The notes: a model not told the origin generated them from the sequence alone. A stretch of 64,000 nt of DNA from an uncultured cyanobacterium (GCA_903858015.1 CAIOGZ010000077.1:165471-229470); one strand, 5' to 3'. Positions 36,620 through 46,440 are shown, counted from the stretch's first letter. A program made the numbers and translations.

Positions 36620-36882
36620 AGCTTCGGCCCTGGGAGATCGCTTCCGTGCAACAGATCCAATCCTCTGCTGACGTCGCTTCGGACCTAGGCGCCACCCTTG
36701 CTAACAACACTGCGGCTGGATCGACTGGGCCCAACGCCATCATTGGCTCCTTGCCGATCGGTAGCCTGTTGGCAATTTTGGCGACAGCCCTGCTGGTGTT
36801 CGTGAGTGTGGGGGTGGCCTACCTATCCACGGTGGAATGGCGAGATCGCCGCCGCCGCGGCAAACCCACGACCCGATCCTGA
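36616..36882 (+). CDS. Small single-span membrane protein, uncharacterised
   Basis: 88 residues from GTG 36616 ([15 protein letters not shown]); GTG 36646 is an alternative. A polar Ser/Ala/Asn-rich start is followed by one membrane span at about 48-70 ([20 protein letters not shown]). A strongly basic tail ([13 protein letters not shown]) follows. No family recognised. Overlap of its first codons with the petN stop (GTGA) indicates coupled translation and suggests a thylakoid-related role, which is inference. A 24-base gap leads to the next gene on the same strand. Confidence 0.6.
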   Translation: MKLRPWEIASVQQIQSSADVASDLGATLANNTAAGSTGPNAIIGSLPIGSLLAILATALLVFVSVGVAYLSTVEWRDRRRRGKPTTRS

Positions 36883-36906
36883 TCCCCCTCGCTGGTTCTC
36901 CTGTTT

Positions 36907-38499
36907 GTGGCTTTGGCTTTCCAGCGCCTCCTCCGCCCGCAAGCGCCGCTATCCAGGCCCCCTTTACCGCTGACCATGGCGGTGACCTTGCTGCTGCTGC
37001 TAGGGCCGTCCCTACTGCTTTGGCGTTGGAGTCGGCCGCGGGCCGAGGGGCTGGAGCAGCTGATGGGGGCATCCAGTTTGCTCCAGAGTTTTGCCGCCAA
37101 CCCCGACCGAGCCGTGCCGGCCCTCTGGCTGGAGCGGCTCGGCCCTGAGCTGGCGATCCCCCTCTGGCGAAGCCAAGGCAAGGTTTGGTGGCAATTCTGG
37201 GCCAGCCATGGTGAAGCCGCCCCCTATCTAGCCCTGCCAGCCGGCCGTTTTGGCGCCAAAAAGTTTGTCCTGCCGCCGCAAGCGCTGCGGGTGGGCGACC
37301 TGATCGTCTACGCGGAGAATCCGATCGCCCGCCAGCAGCTGCTCAGCTCGCTTCGGCCGCTGCAACGACGAAGCTCTGGCCTCGCCCAACGCTGCCATCA
37401 GAGGCTTCAGACTAGTCAAACCGTGTACTGGCAAGCCGATGCCCTCGGCACCATCCTCGGCCCGGTGGCGCCGCTGCTCGAGCGGTACCAGATTGGCTGT
37501 CTGAGCTTGGCGCTGGAGCCGGGGGCACTGCGCTGGCAGGGGGAGGCCATGGCCCCCCCCACCGGCCAGCCAACCAACGGGTCAAGCCGTCGTGGAGCCG
37601 ATCAACCGAAGGCGCTGGTCGATGCGGGAGTAACCGTCGAAGCCTTGGCCTCCCAGCCTCCCTTAGCGGCCGAGCTGCTGTTGGAGTTGGAGGGTTCGTC
37701 GCTGGATCAACTGCTGCAAGGGTTGCTGGCGCGGCAGATGATTCGTGATCCGTTGGCCAGCCGCTACGGGCTAGAAGGGGCTGGCCTCGCCCTGGCCAAA
37801 CAAGCCCCGTTCCGACTGCGCCTGCGGCCCCAGACGGAGGGCCCGTTTCAGGCCAGCCTGGAACTGCAGATCATCGTCGCTGGGGCTCGCAGCACCTGGA
37901 TCAACACCCTGGATCGGGTGCGTAGCAGTCTGCTGGAACAGGGCTTGACCCCGATCGAGGGCGAAGCGATCGAGGCGCTTACGGTCAGTCCCCAAGCCGA
38001 CAATGGCTTCAAGCCTGGCCTACGTCGCCAACCTGATTTGCTCACCAAGCCAGCCGGGCATGCCAGCCAATCAGCTCAGCCTGCAGGGAAGCCCGCAAAT
38101 GCTGCAGCGGCCCAGCAGAAGCCCAGCCTTGGCGCCCCGCATCTGCCGAAGGCTCTGGCCAAAACCACGCTCTGGCGGCGCAGTGATGGCACCCAGGTCG
38201 GTGGCTGGCGATGGCTTAGCGCTGCCGGTGGCCAACCCCAGTTGCTGCTTTTCCTGGGTCCACCGCCGCTGGCGCCGCTGCCGATGGCGGTAGAACCCGA
38301 CCTACGCCCAGCTGCCGACCAGCTCTGGCTAAGGGTGCGCCCGGCAGCGCTAGATAGCCTCGGGCTTCTCCCCCCCGAGATGCCCCCCCTGGTGCGCCAA
38401 GGGTCGCAACTGTGGCTGAACAGCGAGCAGCTGGCCGTTGACCCCAGCCGCCGCGAAGCGGTTAGCCGCCTGTCGGGGCGGCTTCAGCTGAAGCGCTGA
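36907..38499 (+). CDS. Membrane-anchored DUF3352-like protein
   Basis: 530 residues from GTG 36907. One membrane span near 25-40 (LTMAVTLLLLLGPSLLLW) anchors a large soluble part. Segments such as QIGCLSLALEPGALRWQGEA and LDQLLQGLLARQMIRDPLAS resemble, from memory, the DUF3352 family of cyanobacteria, but the match is loose. A low-complexity Ala/Pro/Gln linker lies near 380-420. Function unknown. Its 3' end overlaps thf1 tail to tail by 38 bases. It follows the small membrane gene by 24 bases and probably shares the petN transcript. Confidence 0.55.
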   Translation: MALAFQRLLRPQAPLSRPPLPLTMAVTLLLLLGPSLLLWRWSRPRAEGLEQLMGASSLLQSFAANPDRAVPALWLERLGPELAIPLWRSQGKVWWQFWASHGEAAPYLALPAGRFGAKKFVLPPQALRVGDLIVYAENPIARQQLLSSLRPLQRRSSGLAQRCHQRLQTSQTVYWQADALGTILGPVAPLLERYQIGCLSLALEPGALRWQGEAMAPPTGQPTNGSSRRGADQPKALVDAGVTVEALASQPPLAAELLLELEGSSLDQLLQGLLARQMIRDPLASRYGLEGAGLALAKQAPFRLRLRPQTEGPFQASLELQIIVAGARSTWINTLDRVRSSLLEQGLTPIEGEAIEALTVSPQADNGFKPGLRRQPDLLTKPAGHASQSAQPAGKPANAAAAQQKPSLGAPHLPKALAKTTLWRRSDGTQVGGWRWLSAAGGQPQLLLFLGPPPLAPLPMAVEPDLRPAADQLWLRVRPAALDSLGLLPPEMPPLVRQGSQLWLNSEQLAVDPSRREAVSRLSGRLQLKR

Positions 38500-39166
38500 T
38501 CGATGCCTCGCCCTGGCGGTCCCTGCGCCGCCGCTCGGCCGCCAGGGTCTCTTCCATCAACTCCACCGCCTGGGCCATCTTCTCAAGGTTGCCTGCATAG
38601 AGGCTGAGATCCTTATCGAGACGCTCCCGCACCAGGCCCATCGCTTCCCCCAGCTCATGGGCGTAGGAGCGCAGGGCTTGAGGTTCGAGACCATCGGCAC
38701 CCTGGGCTTGTTCCAGCAAGGTGAGCAGGCCCACGGCCATCAGCCGTGAGTAATGGAAATCAGGCCGACGGATCTGGTCCAGGGCCTGGGCCACGGGTTC
38801 TGGAGCGCCTACACCGGCGGAAGTGACCCAGCCCTTAACGGCCTCGACGCTGTGGGCGCCCATGGACTGGAGCGCCGCGCTGCTCTGCTGCCGCAAAAGC
38901 TCTGGATCGAAGCCGGAGGAGCCACACAGGGCGCCAAACAGGAGTTCACGGTGCTGTTCGGGACGGTAGCCGCGTGCAAAGGCATCAAACACCTGCACCA
39001 CCCCGACTGCGAACAGGGCATCGGCTTGAAAGCCGCGCTGGTGGCTGAGCAGGTGCAACTCCACCAGCAACTCATCGACCATGCGCCGATAGAGCGGGCC
39101 GATCACATGGGGGAAGGCGCTGTGAAAGGCGCGCTTGCTATCGGCAACGGTGGGTTGGGCGCTCAC
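38462..39166 (-). CDS. thf1: Thylakoid formation protein Thf1/Psb29
   Basis: 234 residues beginning MSAQPTVADSKRAFHSAFPH. VIGPLYRRMVDELLVELHLL, YSRLMAVGLLTLLEQAQGAD and the C-terminal coiled coil (AVELMEETLAAERRRRDRQG) are characteristic of Thf1/Psb29. Thf1 binds and stabilises FtsH protease complexes and is needed for photosystem II repair and thylakoid formation. The ftsH gene in this window (39960) is a plausible partner. Soluble, normal length. Start chosen at the Met directly before the conserved N-terminus. Confidence 0.95.
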   Translation of the reverse strand: MSAQPTVADSKRAFHSAFPHVIGPLYRRMVDELLVELHLLSHQRGFQADALFAVGVVQVFDAFARGYRPEQHRELLFGALCGSSGFDPELLRQQSSAALQSMGAHSVEAVKGWVTSAGVGAPEPVAQALDQIRRPDFHYSRLMAVGLLTLLEQAQGADGLEPQALRSYAHELGEAMGLVRERLDKDLSLYAGNLEKMAQAVELMEETLAAERRRRDRQGEASISASAEAAPTGG

Positions 39167-39256
39167 TCGGCAGGGCGTACGGATGGGCCGACCCTAGCGC
39201 CGACAGCGGCACAAACCGCGGCTCGGTAGGATTGGGGCAACTGAGCGCCAAGCCCC

Positions 39257-39847
39257 ATGATCCCGATCGTGATTGAAGAGTCGGGTCGCGGCGAGCGGGC
39301 GTTCGATATCTATTCACGCCTGCTGCGTGAACGGATCATCTTCTTGGGGGAACCGGTAACCGCCGAGTCGGCCAACCGCGTGGTGGCCCAGCTGCTGTTC
39401 CTGGAGGCCGAAGATCCCGAGAAAGATATTTTTCTCTACATCAATTCCCCAGGTGGCTCCGTTTACGACGGCCTCGGAATCTTCGACACCATGCAACACA
39501 TCAAGCCTGATGTCCAAACCGTTTGCGTCGGCCTAGCTGCTTCGATGGGCGCTTTTCTGCTCTGTGCCGGTGCAGCTGGCAAACGCAGTAGCCTCACCCA
39601 CTCGCGAATCATGATTCACCAGCCGCTTGGCGGCGCCCGTGGTCAGGCCAGCGATATCCGGATTCAGGCCGACGAAATCCTCTATCTGAAAGAAAAACTT
39701 AATCGCGAACTTGCCGATCGCACCCAGCAACCGATGGAGCGCATCCAAACCGACACAGATCGTGACTTTTTTATGTCGCCGGCTGAAGCTGTTGAGTATG
39801 GCCTTATCGACAAGGTGATTGATAAGCGCCCTGTCCGTTCGGTTTGA
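39257..39847 (+). CDS. clpP: ATP-dependent Clp protease proteolytic subunit
   Basis: 196 residues starting [20 protein letters not shown]. The catalytic triad is present: Ser in [11 protein letters not shown], His in [10 protein letters not shown], and Asp in [10 protein letters not shown]. ClpP forms the barrel protease driven by ClpC/ClpX; cyanobacteria carry several copies and this is an active, not ClpR-type, subunit. The short distance (89 bases) to divergent thf1 means shared upstream DNA. A near-perfect hairpin terminator lies 45 bases past its stop. Confidence 0.96.
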   Translation: MIPIVIEESGRGERAFDIYSRLLRERIIFLGEPVTAESANRVVAQLLFLEAEDPEKDIFLYINSPGGSVYDGLGIFDTMQHIKPDVQTVCVGLAASMGAFLLCAGAAGKRSSLTHSRIMIHQPLGGARGQASDIRIQADEILYLKEKLNRELADRTQQPMERIQTDTDRDFFMSPAEAVEYGLIDKVIDKRPVRSV

Positions 39848-39892
39848 GAAACTTGATGAGTGCGGTTAGCGCCGCTGCTTGTGATGCCTGAT

Positions 39893-39936
39893 CTGCTCAG
39901 TCTAGCCTCCGTGGATCGGATGACTAGACTGAGCAG
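39893..39936 (+). terminator. Perfect 13-bp hairpin terminator between clpP and ftsH
   Basis: CTGCTCAGTCTAG (39893-39905) and CTAGACTGAGCAG (39924-39936) pair without mismatch around an 18-base loop. GTTGTTTTGC follows on the plus strand. Its place between converging genes fits termination of clpP and may also insulate ftsH. Confidence 0.75.
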
Positions 39937-39959
39937 GTTGTTTTGCTAAGCAGCCAGGA

Positions 39960-41891
39960 TCAAGCTTCGGCCATGCTTGGAGCAGTCAACAGAGGGGAGA
40001 AACGCTCCTTTTCGGGGATGGCGGTGAATTCAGCCACCACGGCCCTTAGCTCCTCACCATCAAGGCTTTCCTTCTCGATCAGCATTTCAACCAAACGATC
40101 CATACAAGCTCGATGCTGGCCCACCAGAGTGACGGTATCGGTGTAGCAACTCTGGACGATGGCTCGGACCGCTAGATCGATCCGACTGGCAAGGGCATCG
40201 GAACCATCGCTGCGGGTCATCAGATCGCGGCCCAGGAATACCTCCTGATTGCCTGCTTCAAGCGAAAGCTGGCCAAGGTCACTCATGCCAAAGCGGGTGA
40301 CCATCTGCCTGGCGATCGAAGCCACTTGTTGAATGTCGCCCCCGGCGCCAGTGGTCACCTCGGCATGGCCGAAAACAACGGCCTCGGCAGCCCGTCCGCC
40401 CAGGGCTCCCATGATGCGGGCTCGCAGCTGGGCCCGACTGACCAGCATCTGCTCCTCATCGGGCGCGAACCAGGTCAGACCCTGCGCCTGACCGCGGGGA
40501 ATCAAGGTAACTTTCTGGACCGGGTCGTGGGCCTTGACCAGGGTTCCGACGAGGGCATGGCCCACCTCGTGATAAGCAATCAGACGCTTGCTGCGGCCAT
40601 TGGTGAGCGGCTTGCCCTCCATGCCGGCGATGACCCGATCGACAGCATCATCAATCTCGGTGAGCGTGGTTGCTTCCTTGCGGCGGCGAGCCGTGAGAAT
40701 TGCCGCCTCATTAAGCAGGTTGGCCAGGTCGGCACCGGTGAAACCCGGCGTGCGGCGGGCAATGGCTTCGAGGCTGACATCGGGGGCAAGCTTCTTGTTG
40801 CGGGTGTGGACTTTGAGGATTGAGAGGCGACCTTTGATATCGGGGGGATCAACCTGGACCTGACGATCAAAACGACCCGGCCGCATCAGGGCCGAATCAA
40901 GTACATCCGGACGGTTAGTGGCCGCGATGATGATGATGCCGCTATTGCCCTCAAAACCATCCATCTCGGTGAGGAGCTGGTTGAGGGTCTGCTCCCGTTC
41001 ATCGTTGCCACCGCCAATGCCGGCTCCCCTCTGGCGACCGACGGCATCGATCTCATCGATAAAAATCAGGCAAGGGCTATTTTCCTTGGCTCGCTTAAAA
41101 AGATCCCGCACCCGACTGGCACCAACACCAACGAACATCTCGACAAACTCAGAGCCCGAAAGCGAGAAGAATGGAACCCCAGCCTCGCCGGCGATCGCCT
41201 TAGCTAGCAGGGTCTTGCCGGTACCGGGAGGACCAACTAGCAGCACACCCCTGGGAATCTTTGCCCCAACCGAGGTGAAACGTTCCGGTGTCTTGAGGAA
41301 GGTCACGACCTCCTCGAGATCCTGCTTGGCCTCTTCAACACCGGCCACATCATCAAACTTCACTCCAGTTTCGGCCTCCATCAAGAAGCGAGCCTTGGTT
41401 TTGCCGAACTGCATGGCCTGGCCAGGACCGCCAGGCATGCCATTGGAGCGACGGGCCAGGAAGACCAGAGAGCCAATCAAAAGCAGGGGGAAAAGCAGAT
41501 TGCCGAGCAGCGATAGGCCCGGGGATGGGGGACGGGGAGGATGAATATCGAAGCTGATGGCTTGGTCCTTGAGCTTGTTAACCAGTTCCGGAGCAAGGCC
41601 TGGCAGATCGACCCGAAGGTGTTGGACCCGATTATCGAGGTCTGGATCGACGGCCTCAATCACGGCAGTGCGGCCGCCGTCATAGATGTCTACCGCCGTG
41701 ACCCGACCAGCTTGTACGTAGTCGAGGAAGCGGCCGTAGCTCATACGGGCCACGGCCACATTGCGACTGGCCTGGCCGGAAGTGCTGCCGCCGGGCCGGG
41801 TAGCGCCCGAGCCGAACAGCTGCCAGCCGAGAAACAGGGCCACCGCAATCGGCAGTAACCAAAGAGCCAGGAGACGCCAGCGCTGATTCAT
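39960..41891 (-). CDS. ftsH: ATP-dependent zinc metalloprotease FtsH
   Basis: 643 residues. Two membrane spans lie near 6-25 ([20 protein letters not shown]) and 128-150, flanking a periplasmic or lumenal domain. The AAA module carries Walker [17 protein letters not shown], Walker [13 protein letters not shown], and the second region of homology with MRPGRFDRQ. The protease domain has the zinc motif HEVGHALVG. FtsH degrades damaged membrane proteins, in cyanobacteria notably photo-damaged D1 at photosystem II. Length matches cyanobacterial FtsH. thf1 at 38462 encodes a known FtsH stabiliser. Confidence 0.97.
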   Translation of the reverse strand: MNQRWRLLALWLLPIAVALFLGWQLFGSGATRPGGSTSGQASRNVAVARMSYGRFLDYVQAGRVTAVDIYDGGRTAVIEAVDPDLDNRVQHLRVDLPGLAPELVNKLKDQAISFDIHPPRPPSPGLSLLGNLLFPLLLIGSLVFLARRSNGMPGGPGQAMQFGKTKARFLMEAETGVKFDDVAGVEEAKQDLEEVVTFLKTPERFTSVGAKIPRGVLLVGPPGTGKTLLAKAIAGEAGVPFFSLSGSEFVEMFVGVGASRVRDLFKRAKENSPCLIFIDEIDAVGRQRGAGIGGGNDEREQTLNQLLTEMDGFEGNSGIIIIAATNRPDVLDSALMRPGRFDRQVQVDPPDIKGRLSILKVHTRNKKLAPDVSLEAIARRTPGFTGADLANLLNEAAILTARRRKEATTLTEIDDAVDRVIAGMEGKPLTNGRSKRLIAYHEVGHALVGTLVKAHDPVQKVTLIPRGQAQGLTWFAPDEEQMLVSRAQLRARIMGALGGRAAEAVVFGHAEVTTGAGGDIQQVASIARQMVTRFGMSDLGQLSLEAGNQEVFLGRDLMTRSDGSDALASRIDLAVRAIVQSCYTDTVTLVGQHRACMDRLVEMLIEKESLDGEELRAVVAEFTAIPEKERFSPLLTAPSMAEA

Positions 41892-41985
41892 GGAGCCAGG
41901 ATTTTTAACAAGTGTAAAGGCGACTGGGACCGGGCTGGGTCCGCCGCAGCCAGAAAAGCAAAACCAGCCCCCCCAGCTTCAGGCC

Positions 41986-42306
41986 TCAGCCGCCATCCAG
42001 CCAGGGACTGTCCGCCAGGCAGACCTCCCCATCCCGGCGGGTGAGCGGCTGGCCCATGGCCAGCTCGGTGGTCTGGATCACTTCGAGCAGCTCCGGTCCA
42101 CCGATGCCATGGGTCCACACCTCCAGCTTGGCGGAGCTGGGGCATTCGAAGCTGAGCATCTCAAACGGAAAAACCACCCGCTCCAGGTAGAACTGGTCGG
42201 GACCGCAGCAGCGCACGATCACCATGCGATCAGAAGCGTTGCGGTAGCCGCAGTCGATGCGGGGCGTCATCACCTTGTCCAGGGGCAGCTGATCGACGCG
42301 GTCCAA
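41986..42306 (-). CDS. DUF1830 domain protein
   Basis: 106 residues from TTG 42306, or from ATG 42270. The core CGYRNASDRMVIVRCCG then FYLERVVFPFEMLSFECPSS matches the cyanobacterial DUF1830 pattern, ending in AKLEVWTHG and ELLEVIQTTEL. It is soluble, with no signal. Function is unknown for the family. It lies 94 bases upstream of ftsH on the same strand and may be co-transcribed with it. Confidence 0.75.
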   Translation of the reverse strand: MDRVDQLPLDKVMTPRIDCGYRNASDRMVIVRCCGPDQFYLERVVFPFEMLSFECPSSAKLEVWTHGIGGPELLEVIQTTELAMGQPLTRRDGEVCLADSPWLDGG

Positions 42307-42457
42307 AGCTCAAAAGCAAATTTGGATTGATCTAGCCCTTGCAGCTGGCCCATTTGTGTGAGGGCTGAAACCATTTCAGTTCCTTCACAATCTTTACGGT
42401 TTTCAGCTCCACCCACACTGGCTGGCCAAGCCTTGCCGATTCAACCGCTCGGGGCTG

Positions 42458-43687
42458 CTAGAGGCTGCGCAGCGCCACGATCGGGTCAAGTTGGGCCGCC
42501 CGCCGAGCCGGCAGCACGCCGAAGACCAAACCGATCGTGCCGGAGAGCAGCACCGTGCCCAACACCGAGCCGAGTTCGATCGCGGCTGGGAGGGGGGTGA
42601 GCCAGGCCACCAGGGCCACGGTGCCTAGGCCCAGGGCGCTGCCGATCACCCCCCCCAGGCTCGCCAGCACCAGCGATTCGACCAGGAACTGGAACAGGAC
42701 ATCGCCACTGCGGGCACCGAGGGCCTTTCGCAGGCCAATCTCCTCCGTGCGCTCACTCACCGCCACGAGCATGATGTTCATGATCCCGATACCGCCCACT
42801 AGCAGCGAAACGGCACCGATGGCGCCGAGCATCAAGGTCAGGCCTCCGGTGATTGTGCCGACGATCTGCTGGGCATCCTTCTGGGAGCGCACCGCAAAGT
42901 CGTCATCCCGCAGGATGCGATGGCGCTGACGAAGCAGGTTGGTGATCTGGAAAGCTGCGGCTCCGGTGCTGGCTTCATCGTTGGCTTCCACACTGATGAA
43001 ATTGAGCACCACCCCGTAGGTGGGATCCCGCCCGCTGAGTCGACTCACCATCGTGGTGAGCGGCACGTAGGCGGTTTCGTCCTGGTTGGAGCCAAACACA
43101 GCCCCCTTGGCCTTCAAAACACCGATCACTTCAAACGATTGATCCCGGATTCGCAGCCGTCGTCCGATCGCTGAGCCGCTGGGCAGCAGCTTGTCCCGCA
43201 GGTCCGGACCAATCACAGCCAGATTACGGGCCGCCTCCAGATCAGAGCGACTAAAGAAACGGCCCTGGGCGATGTCGTAATTGCGGACCGGCAGGAATTC
43301 TGGCGTCACACCAAACACGGTCACGGAGGCACTGAGCGAGCCAACTTGCACCACCTCGGAGAGGGTGAGCTGGGGAGCGACCCGACGCACGCTGGGCACC
43401 TGCTCGGCGATCGCCTTGGCATCGTCCAGCACCAGGGTTTTGGGCGTGTCGATCCCCTGGCGGCGGGTGTCATTGCGGCCTGGCACCACAAACAACACGT
43501 TGGCTCCGAGGCTGCTCAACTGCCCCTCCGCCAGGTTCTGGGCACCCCTGCCCACCCCCACCAGGGTGATCACCGAAGCGTTGCCGATCACGATGCCGAG
43601 CATGGTGAGCAGGCTGCGCAGGCGGTTGGAGCCCAGGGTTGTCAGGGCCATGCCGATGGTCTCGCGCAGGGGCAGACGGGCGGCCAT
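42458..43687 (-). CDS. MacB/FtsX-type ABC transporter permease
   Basis: 409 residues. The N-terminal span (SLLTMLGIVIGNASVITLVG) and the periplasmic MacB core (about 45-260) are followed by three C-terminal spans. Those include SLLVGGIGIMNIMLVAVSER, then TEEIGLRKALGAR, and VFGVLPARRAAQLDP near the end. This is the LolE/MacB permease pattern. Such permeases couple to a separate ATPase, none of which is adjacent. Substrate could be lipoproteins, antibiotics or a signal peptide. It lies downstream of pyk on the same strand with 33 bases between. Confidence 0.9.
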   Translation of the reverse strand: MAARLPLRETIGMALTTLGSNRLRSLLTMLGIVIGNASVITLVGVGRGAQNLAEGQLSSLGANVLFVVPGRNDTRRQGIDTPKTLVLDDAKAIAEQVPSVRRVAPQLTLSEVVQVGSLSASVTVFGVTPEFLPVRNYDIAQGRFFSRSDLEAARNLAVIGPDLRDKLLPSGSAIGRRLRIRDQSFEVIGVLKAKGAVFGSNQDETAYVPLTTMVSRLSGRDPTYGVVLNFISVEANDEASTGAAAFQITNLLRQRHRILRDDDFAVRSQKDAQQIVGTITGGLTLMLGAIGAVSLLVGGIGIMNIMLVAVSERTEEIGLRKALGARSGDVLFQFLVESLVLASLGGVIGSALGLGTVALVAWLTPLPAAIELGSVLGTVLLSGTIGLVFGVLPARRAAQLDPIVALRSL

Positions 43688-43720
43688 GGGCGAAGGGGAG
43701 ACGACTCGCTCCAGGATGGA

Positions 43721-45505
43721 CTAAATCGTTGCTCGACTGCTGGCCTCGATCGGGTTGAGGGCGCCGCGATGCACCACCCCCTCATGGACCGTGAGCGTGA
43801 TGATCTCGCCTGGCAGCAGGTCGATGGTGGCGTTGGCAACCCCCACGATCACCGGGATGCCCAACTGCTCGCCCAGCATCGCGGCATGGCTAGCCCGCCC
43901 ATCCAGCTCGGTGATCACCCCCTTGGCTCGCCGGAAAGCATCGAGGTAACTGGCATCTGTTTCCCGAACCACCAGGATTTCGCCATTTTCCATGCTGGCG
44001 GCCTGCTCGGGCGTGGTGGCGAGATGCACCTTGCCGCTCACCGAACCGGAGCCGATGCCAACACCCCGGCCGAGAACCGCCGACACCAGCCCCACCCGCA
44101 CCAGGTCCGTGGAGCCACTCACCCCCTCGAGGGTTCCCTGGGTCTGGACCACCAGCTGGCCCTCGAAAAGCAGGCCCATCTGCTGGGCCACGCCCATCGC
44201 CACATTGAAGGTGCTGCCGGTGTTCAGCTGATGGGGGATCAGCAAGGGGGTCACCCCCCAGACCAACTGCAGCTGGCGGGCCACGTTCAATTCACTAGTG
44301 ATCGCCAGAATCGGGGTGCTGGGGCGAAACTTGCTCACATTGCGGGCCGTGGAACCGCTCTTGGTGAGGGGCAAGATGGCGGCCGCATTGAGCTGGCGGG
44401 CGATGCTGCTCACCGCCTGGCAGATGGCATTCGGAATCGTGGTGGCCATGTGGCTATCCAGTTCGCGCCGCGGGTAATCCCGTTCGATGCGCCGGGCGAT
44501 CTGGGCCATGGTGGCGACGGCCTCGACGGGGAAATCGCCGACGGCGCTTTCGTTCGAGAGCATCACCGCGTCGGTGCCATCAAGGATGGCATTGGCCACA
44601 TCGCTCACCTCGGCGCGGGTGGGTCTGGGGCTGGAGACCATCGAATCCAACATCTGGGTGGCCGTGATCACGGGGATACCCAAGCTGTTGGCCTTGCGAA
44701 TCAATTCCTTCTGCAGCAGGGGCACCTCCTCTGCAGGCATCTCAACGCCCAGGTCGCCGCGGGCCACCATCACGCCGTCGCAGAGGGGAAGGATGGCGTC
44801 GATGGCGTCGATGGCCTCGAATTTCTCAATCTTGGCCACCACCGGCGTGGCGTGGCCCTGGCTGCGGATCAGTTCCCGGATCTCCTGCATATCGGAGGGA
44901 TTGCGCACAAAACTAAGCGCCACCCAGTCGACACCCTGACTAAGCCCGAAGCTGAGATCTTCGCGGTCTTTGTCGGTTAAGGCACGAATTGAGAGTTGAA
45001 CATCGGGGAAGTTCACCCCCTTGTTATTGGAGAGCACCCCCCCCACCGTGACGCGACAGTGGAGGTTTTGCTGCTCCCGATCCACCGACTCGACCACCAT
45101 CTCAACGCGGCCGTCATCGAGCAAGATTCGGTTGCCGGGGTAGACCTCCGTAGCCAGCCTTGGATAGGTGACCGTGGCGATCGTGCGGTCGCAGGGAACG
45201 GCCCGGGAAGTCAGGGTGAAGGGATCGCCATTGGCGAGCGAAATCGGCCCCTCGGCGAAGCGGCCCAGACGAATTTTCGGACCTTGCAGGTCCTGGAGGA
45301 TGCCCACGTGGACGCCAAGCTCCTCAGACACCTGGCGAATCGTGGCGATCCGCTGGGCGTGGTCGGCGTGGTCGCCGTGGGAGAAGTTGAGCCGGAAGGT
45401 GGTGGCGCCGGCGTCGATCAGGCGCCGCAGCATCTCAGCCGACTCGGTGGCCGGGCCGATCGTGGCCACGATCTTGGTGCGACGCATGAGATCGGGCTGG
45501 GCCAT
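43721..45505 (-). CDS. pyk: Pyruvate kinase with C-terminal PEP-utiliser domain
   Basis: 594 residues. The core begins MRRTKIVATIGPATES, with TFRLNFSHGDH, DLQGPKIRLG, AKIEKFEAIDAID, MVARGDLGVEMP and TATQMLDSM. All are standard pyruvate kinase motifs for ADP, metal and PEP binding. After residue about 480 comes an extra swivelling-type domain (GEILVVRETDASYLDAFRRA then ELDGRASHAAML), as in long cyanobacterial enzymes. The reaction yields pyruvate and ATP. ATG 45505 or the internal ATG 45487 may be the start. The former overlaps the divergent MazG start codon by two bases. Confidence 0.96.
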   Translation of the reverse strand: MAQPDLMRRTKIVATIGPATESAEMLRRLIDAGATTFRLNFSHGDHADHAQRIATIRQVSEELGVHVGILQDLQGPKIRLGRFAEGPISLANGDPFTLTSRAVPCDRTIATVTYPRLATEVYPGNRILLDDGRVEMVVESVDREQQNLHCRVTVGGVLSNNKGVNFPDVQLSIRALTDKDREDLSFGLSQGVDWVALSFVRNPSDMQEIRELIRSQGHATPVVAKIEKFEAIDAIDAILPLCDGVMVARGDLGVEMPAEEVPLLQKELIRKANSLGIPVITATQMLDSMVSSPRPTRAEVSDVANAILDGTDAVMLSNESAVGDFPVEAVATMAQIARRIERDYPRRELDSHMATTIPNAICQAVSSIARQLNAAAILPLTKSGSTARNVSKFRPSTPILAITSELNVARQLQLVWGVTPLLIPHQLNTGSTFNVAMGVAQQMGLLFEGQLVVQTQGTLEGVSGSTDLVRVGLVSAVLGRGVGIGSGSVSGKVHLATTPEQAASMENGEILVVRETDASYLDAFRRAKGVITELDGRASHAAMLGEQLGIPVIVGVANATIDLLPGEIITLTVHEGVVHRGALNPIEASSRATI

Positions 45506-45893
45506 GAACTACCGCATGCAAGCGCGGAAACTACCATCCGGCGCAGTCTGCCCCGTGTTCGCCTTGGACTTCAACACCTACCAGGAGCGAGCCAAGCTCA
45601 CGGCCCGCTATCCCGGGGCCGGCAGCAATCCGATCTATCCCACCCTCGGCCTTTGCGGTGAGGCCGGCGAGGTGGCCGACAAAGTCAAGAAGGTGCTGCG
45701 CGATGGCGGTGGCGTGTTCAGCGCCGAGGTTCGCGACGACCTGCAGCTGGAGCTGGGCGATGTGCTGTGGTACGTGGCCCAGCTCGCCAGCGAGCTCAAC
45801 TTGGACCTAGAGACGATCGCCGCAGCCAACCTGGCCAAGCTGGCCAGCCGCGAAGCCCGTAACGTGATTGGAGGAAGTGGGGATCGACGTTGA
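45504..45893 (+). CDS. MazG-like nucleotide pyrophosphohydrolase
   Basis: 129 residues from ATG 45504; ATG 45516 is an alternative. The core LDFNTYQERAKLTARYPG and TLGLCGEAGEVADKVKKVLR then DDLQLELGDVLWYVAQLASE has the MazG EXXE...EXXD metal pattern. MazG-type enzymes hydrolyse (d)NTPs to monophosphates, cleaning damaged nucleotides or modulating ppGpp. The first about 15 residues are poorly conserved. It is divergent from pyk with overlapping start codons. Its stop overlaps the next gene start by four bases. Confidence 0.88.
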   Translation: MNYRMQARKLPSGAVCPVFALDFNTYQERAKLTARYPGAGSNPIYPTLGLCGEAGEVADKVKKVLRDGGGVFSAEVRDDLQLELGDVLWYVAQLASELNLDLETIAAANLAKLASREARNVIGGSGDRR

Positions 45894-46396
45894 GGCATCC
45901 GGTTGCTCCAACCACCCTGAAGGGGGTGCTGGCCCTGCTGCTCGGCCTGGCCCTTGGCCTGCTGCTTTGGCAGTTGCTGCCGGGGTCCGCCCTAGCCGCC
46001 GAGCTGCGGGTGGAGCAGGTGAGTTTGGAGCCCTGCCCGGCGGCTGATCCGGGCAGCCAGGGCGGCCTCGGCCGGGGGGCGGCAGCCAGTTGCTATGCGC
46101 TCCGGGGCGTGGTGGAGAACCCGGGCAGCCGTGCGGTGGTCGATACCGACGTGTTCGCCCTGATCCTCGATGCCAGCGGCGAACCGGTATTACCCAATCG
46201 AAGCCGGGTGGGTTCGATCGGCGATGTGCCCCCGGGCCGCTCGGATTTTGGCCTCAGGCTGGCCGTACCGGCCGGAACCCCAGGGCCATTCCGGGTGGGC
46301 AAGGTGCGGGCGAGGGGATTCTCGGCCCCGGTGCGCAGCCGGGTGGGGGTGGATCAGGAGAAGCTCCCCCTGGAGGAAACCTTGGCGGCCTCCTGA
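45890..46396 (+). CDS. Uncharacterised exported or membrane-anchored protein
   Basis: 168 residues from TTG 45890, overlapping the MazG stop (TTGA). One hydrophobic segment at about 10-36 (VLALLLGLALGLLLWQLLPG) ends in SALAAELRV, a plausible signal-peptidase site. The mature part is a small beta-rich domain (CYALRGVVENPGSRAVVDTD, VLPNRSRVGSIGDVPPGRSD) reminiscent of FxLYD/Ig-like folds. No family is assigned with confidence. GGAGGAAG lies within 20 bases upstream. Likely in the periplasm or lumen. Confidence 0.6.
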   Translation: MRHPVAPTTLKGVLALLLGLALGLLLWQLLPGSALAAELRVEQVSLEPCPAADPGSQGGLGRGAAASCYALRGVVENPGSRAVVDTDVFALILDASGEPVLPNRSRVGSIGDVPPGRSDFGLRLAVPAGTPGPFRVGKVRARGFSAPVRSRVGVDQEKLPLEETLAAS

Positions 46397-46440
46397 GCGC
46401 ACCACTCCAACCGCTCAGGTTTTTGCCTACACGGGGCTGG

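Noticed and set aside
43346..44980. 544-residue plus-strand frame across the permease and pyk genes
   Set aside because: Antisense to two clear genes; His/Gly/Gln-rich, a by-product of high GC at third positions.
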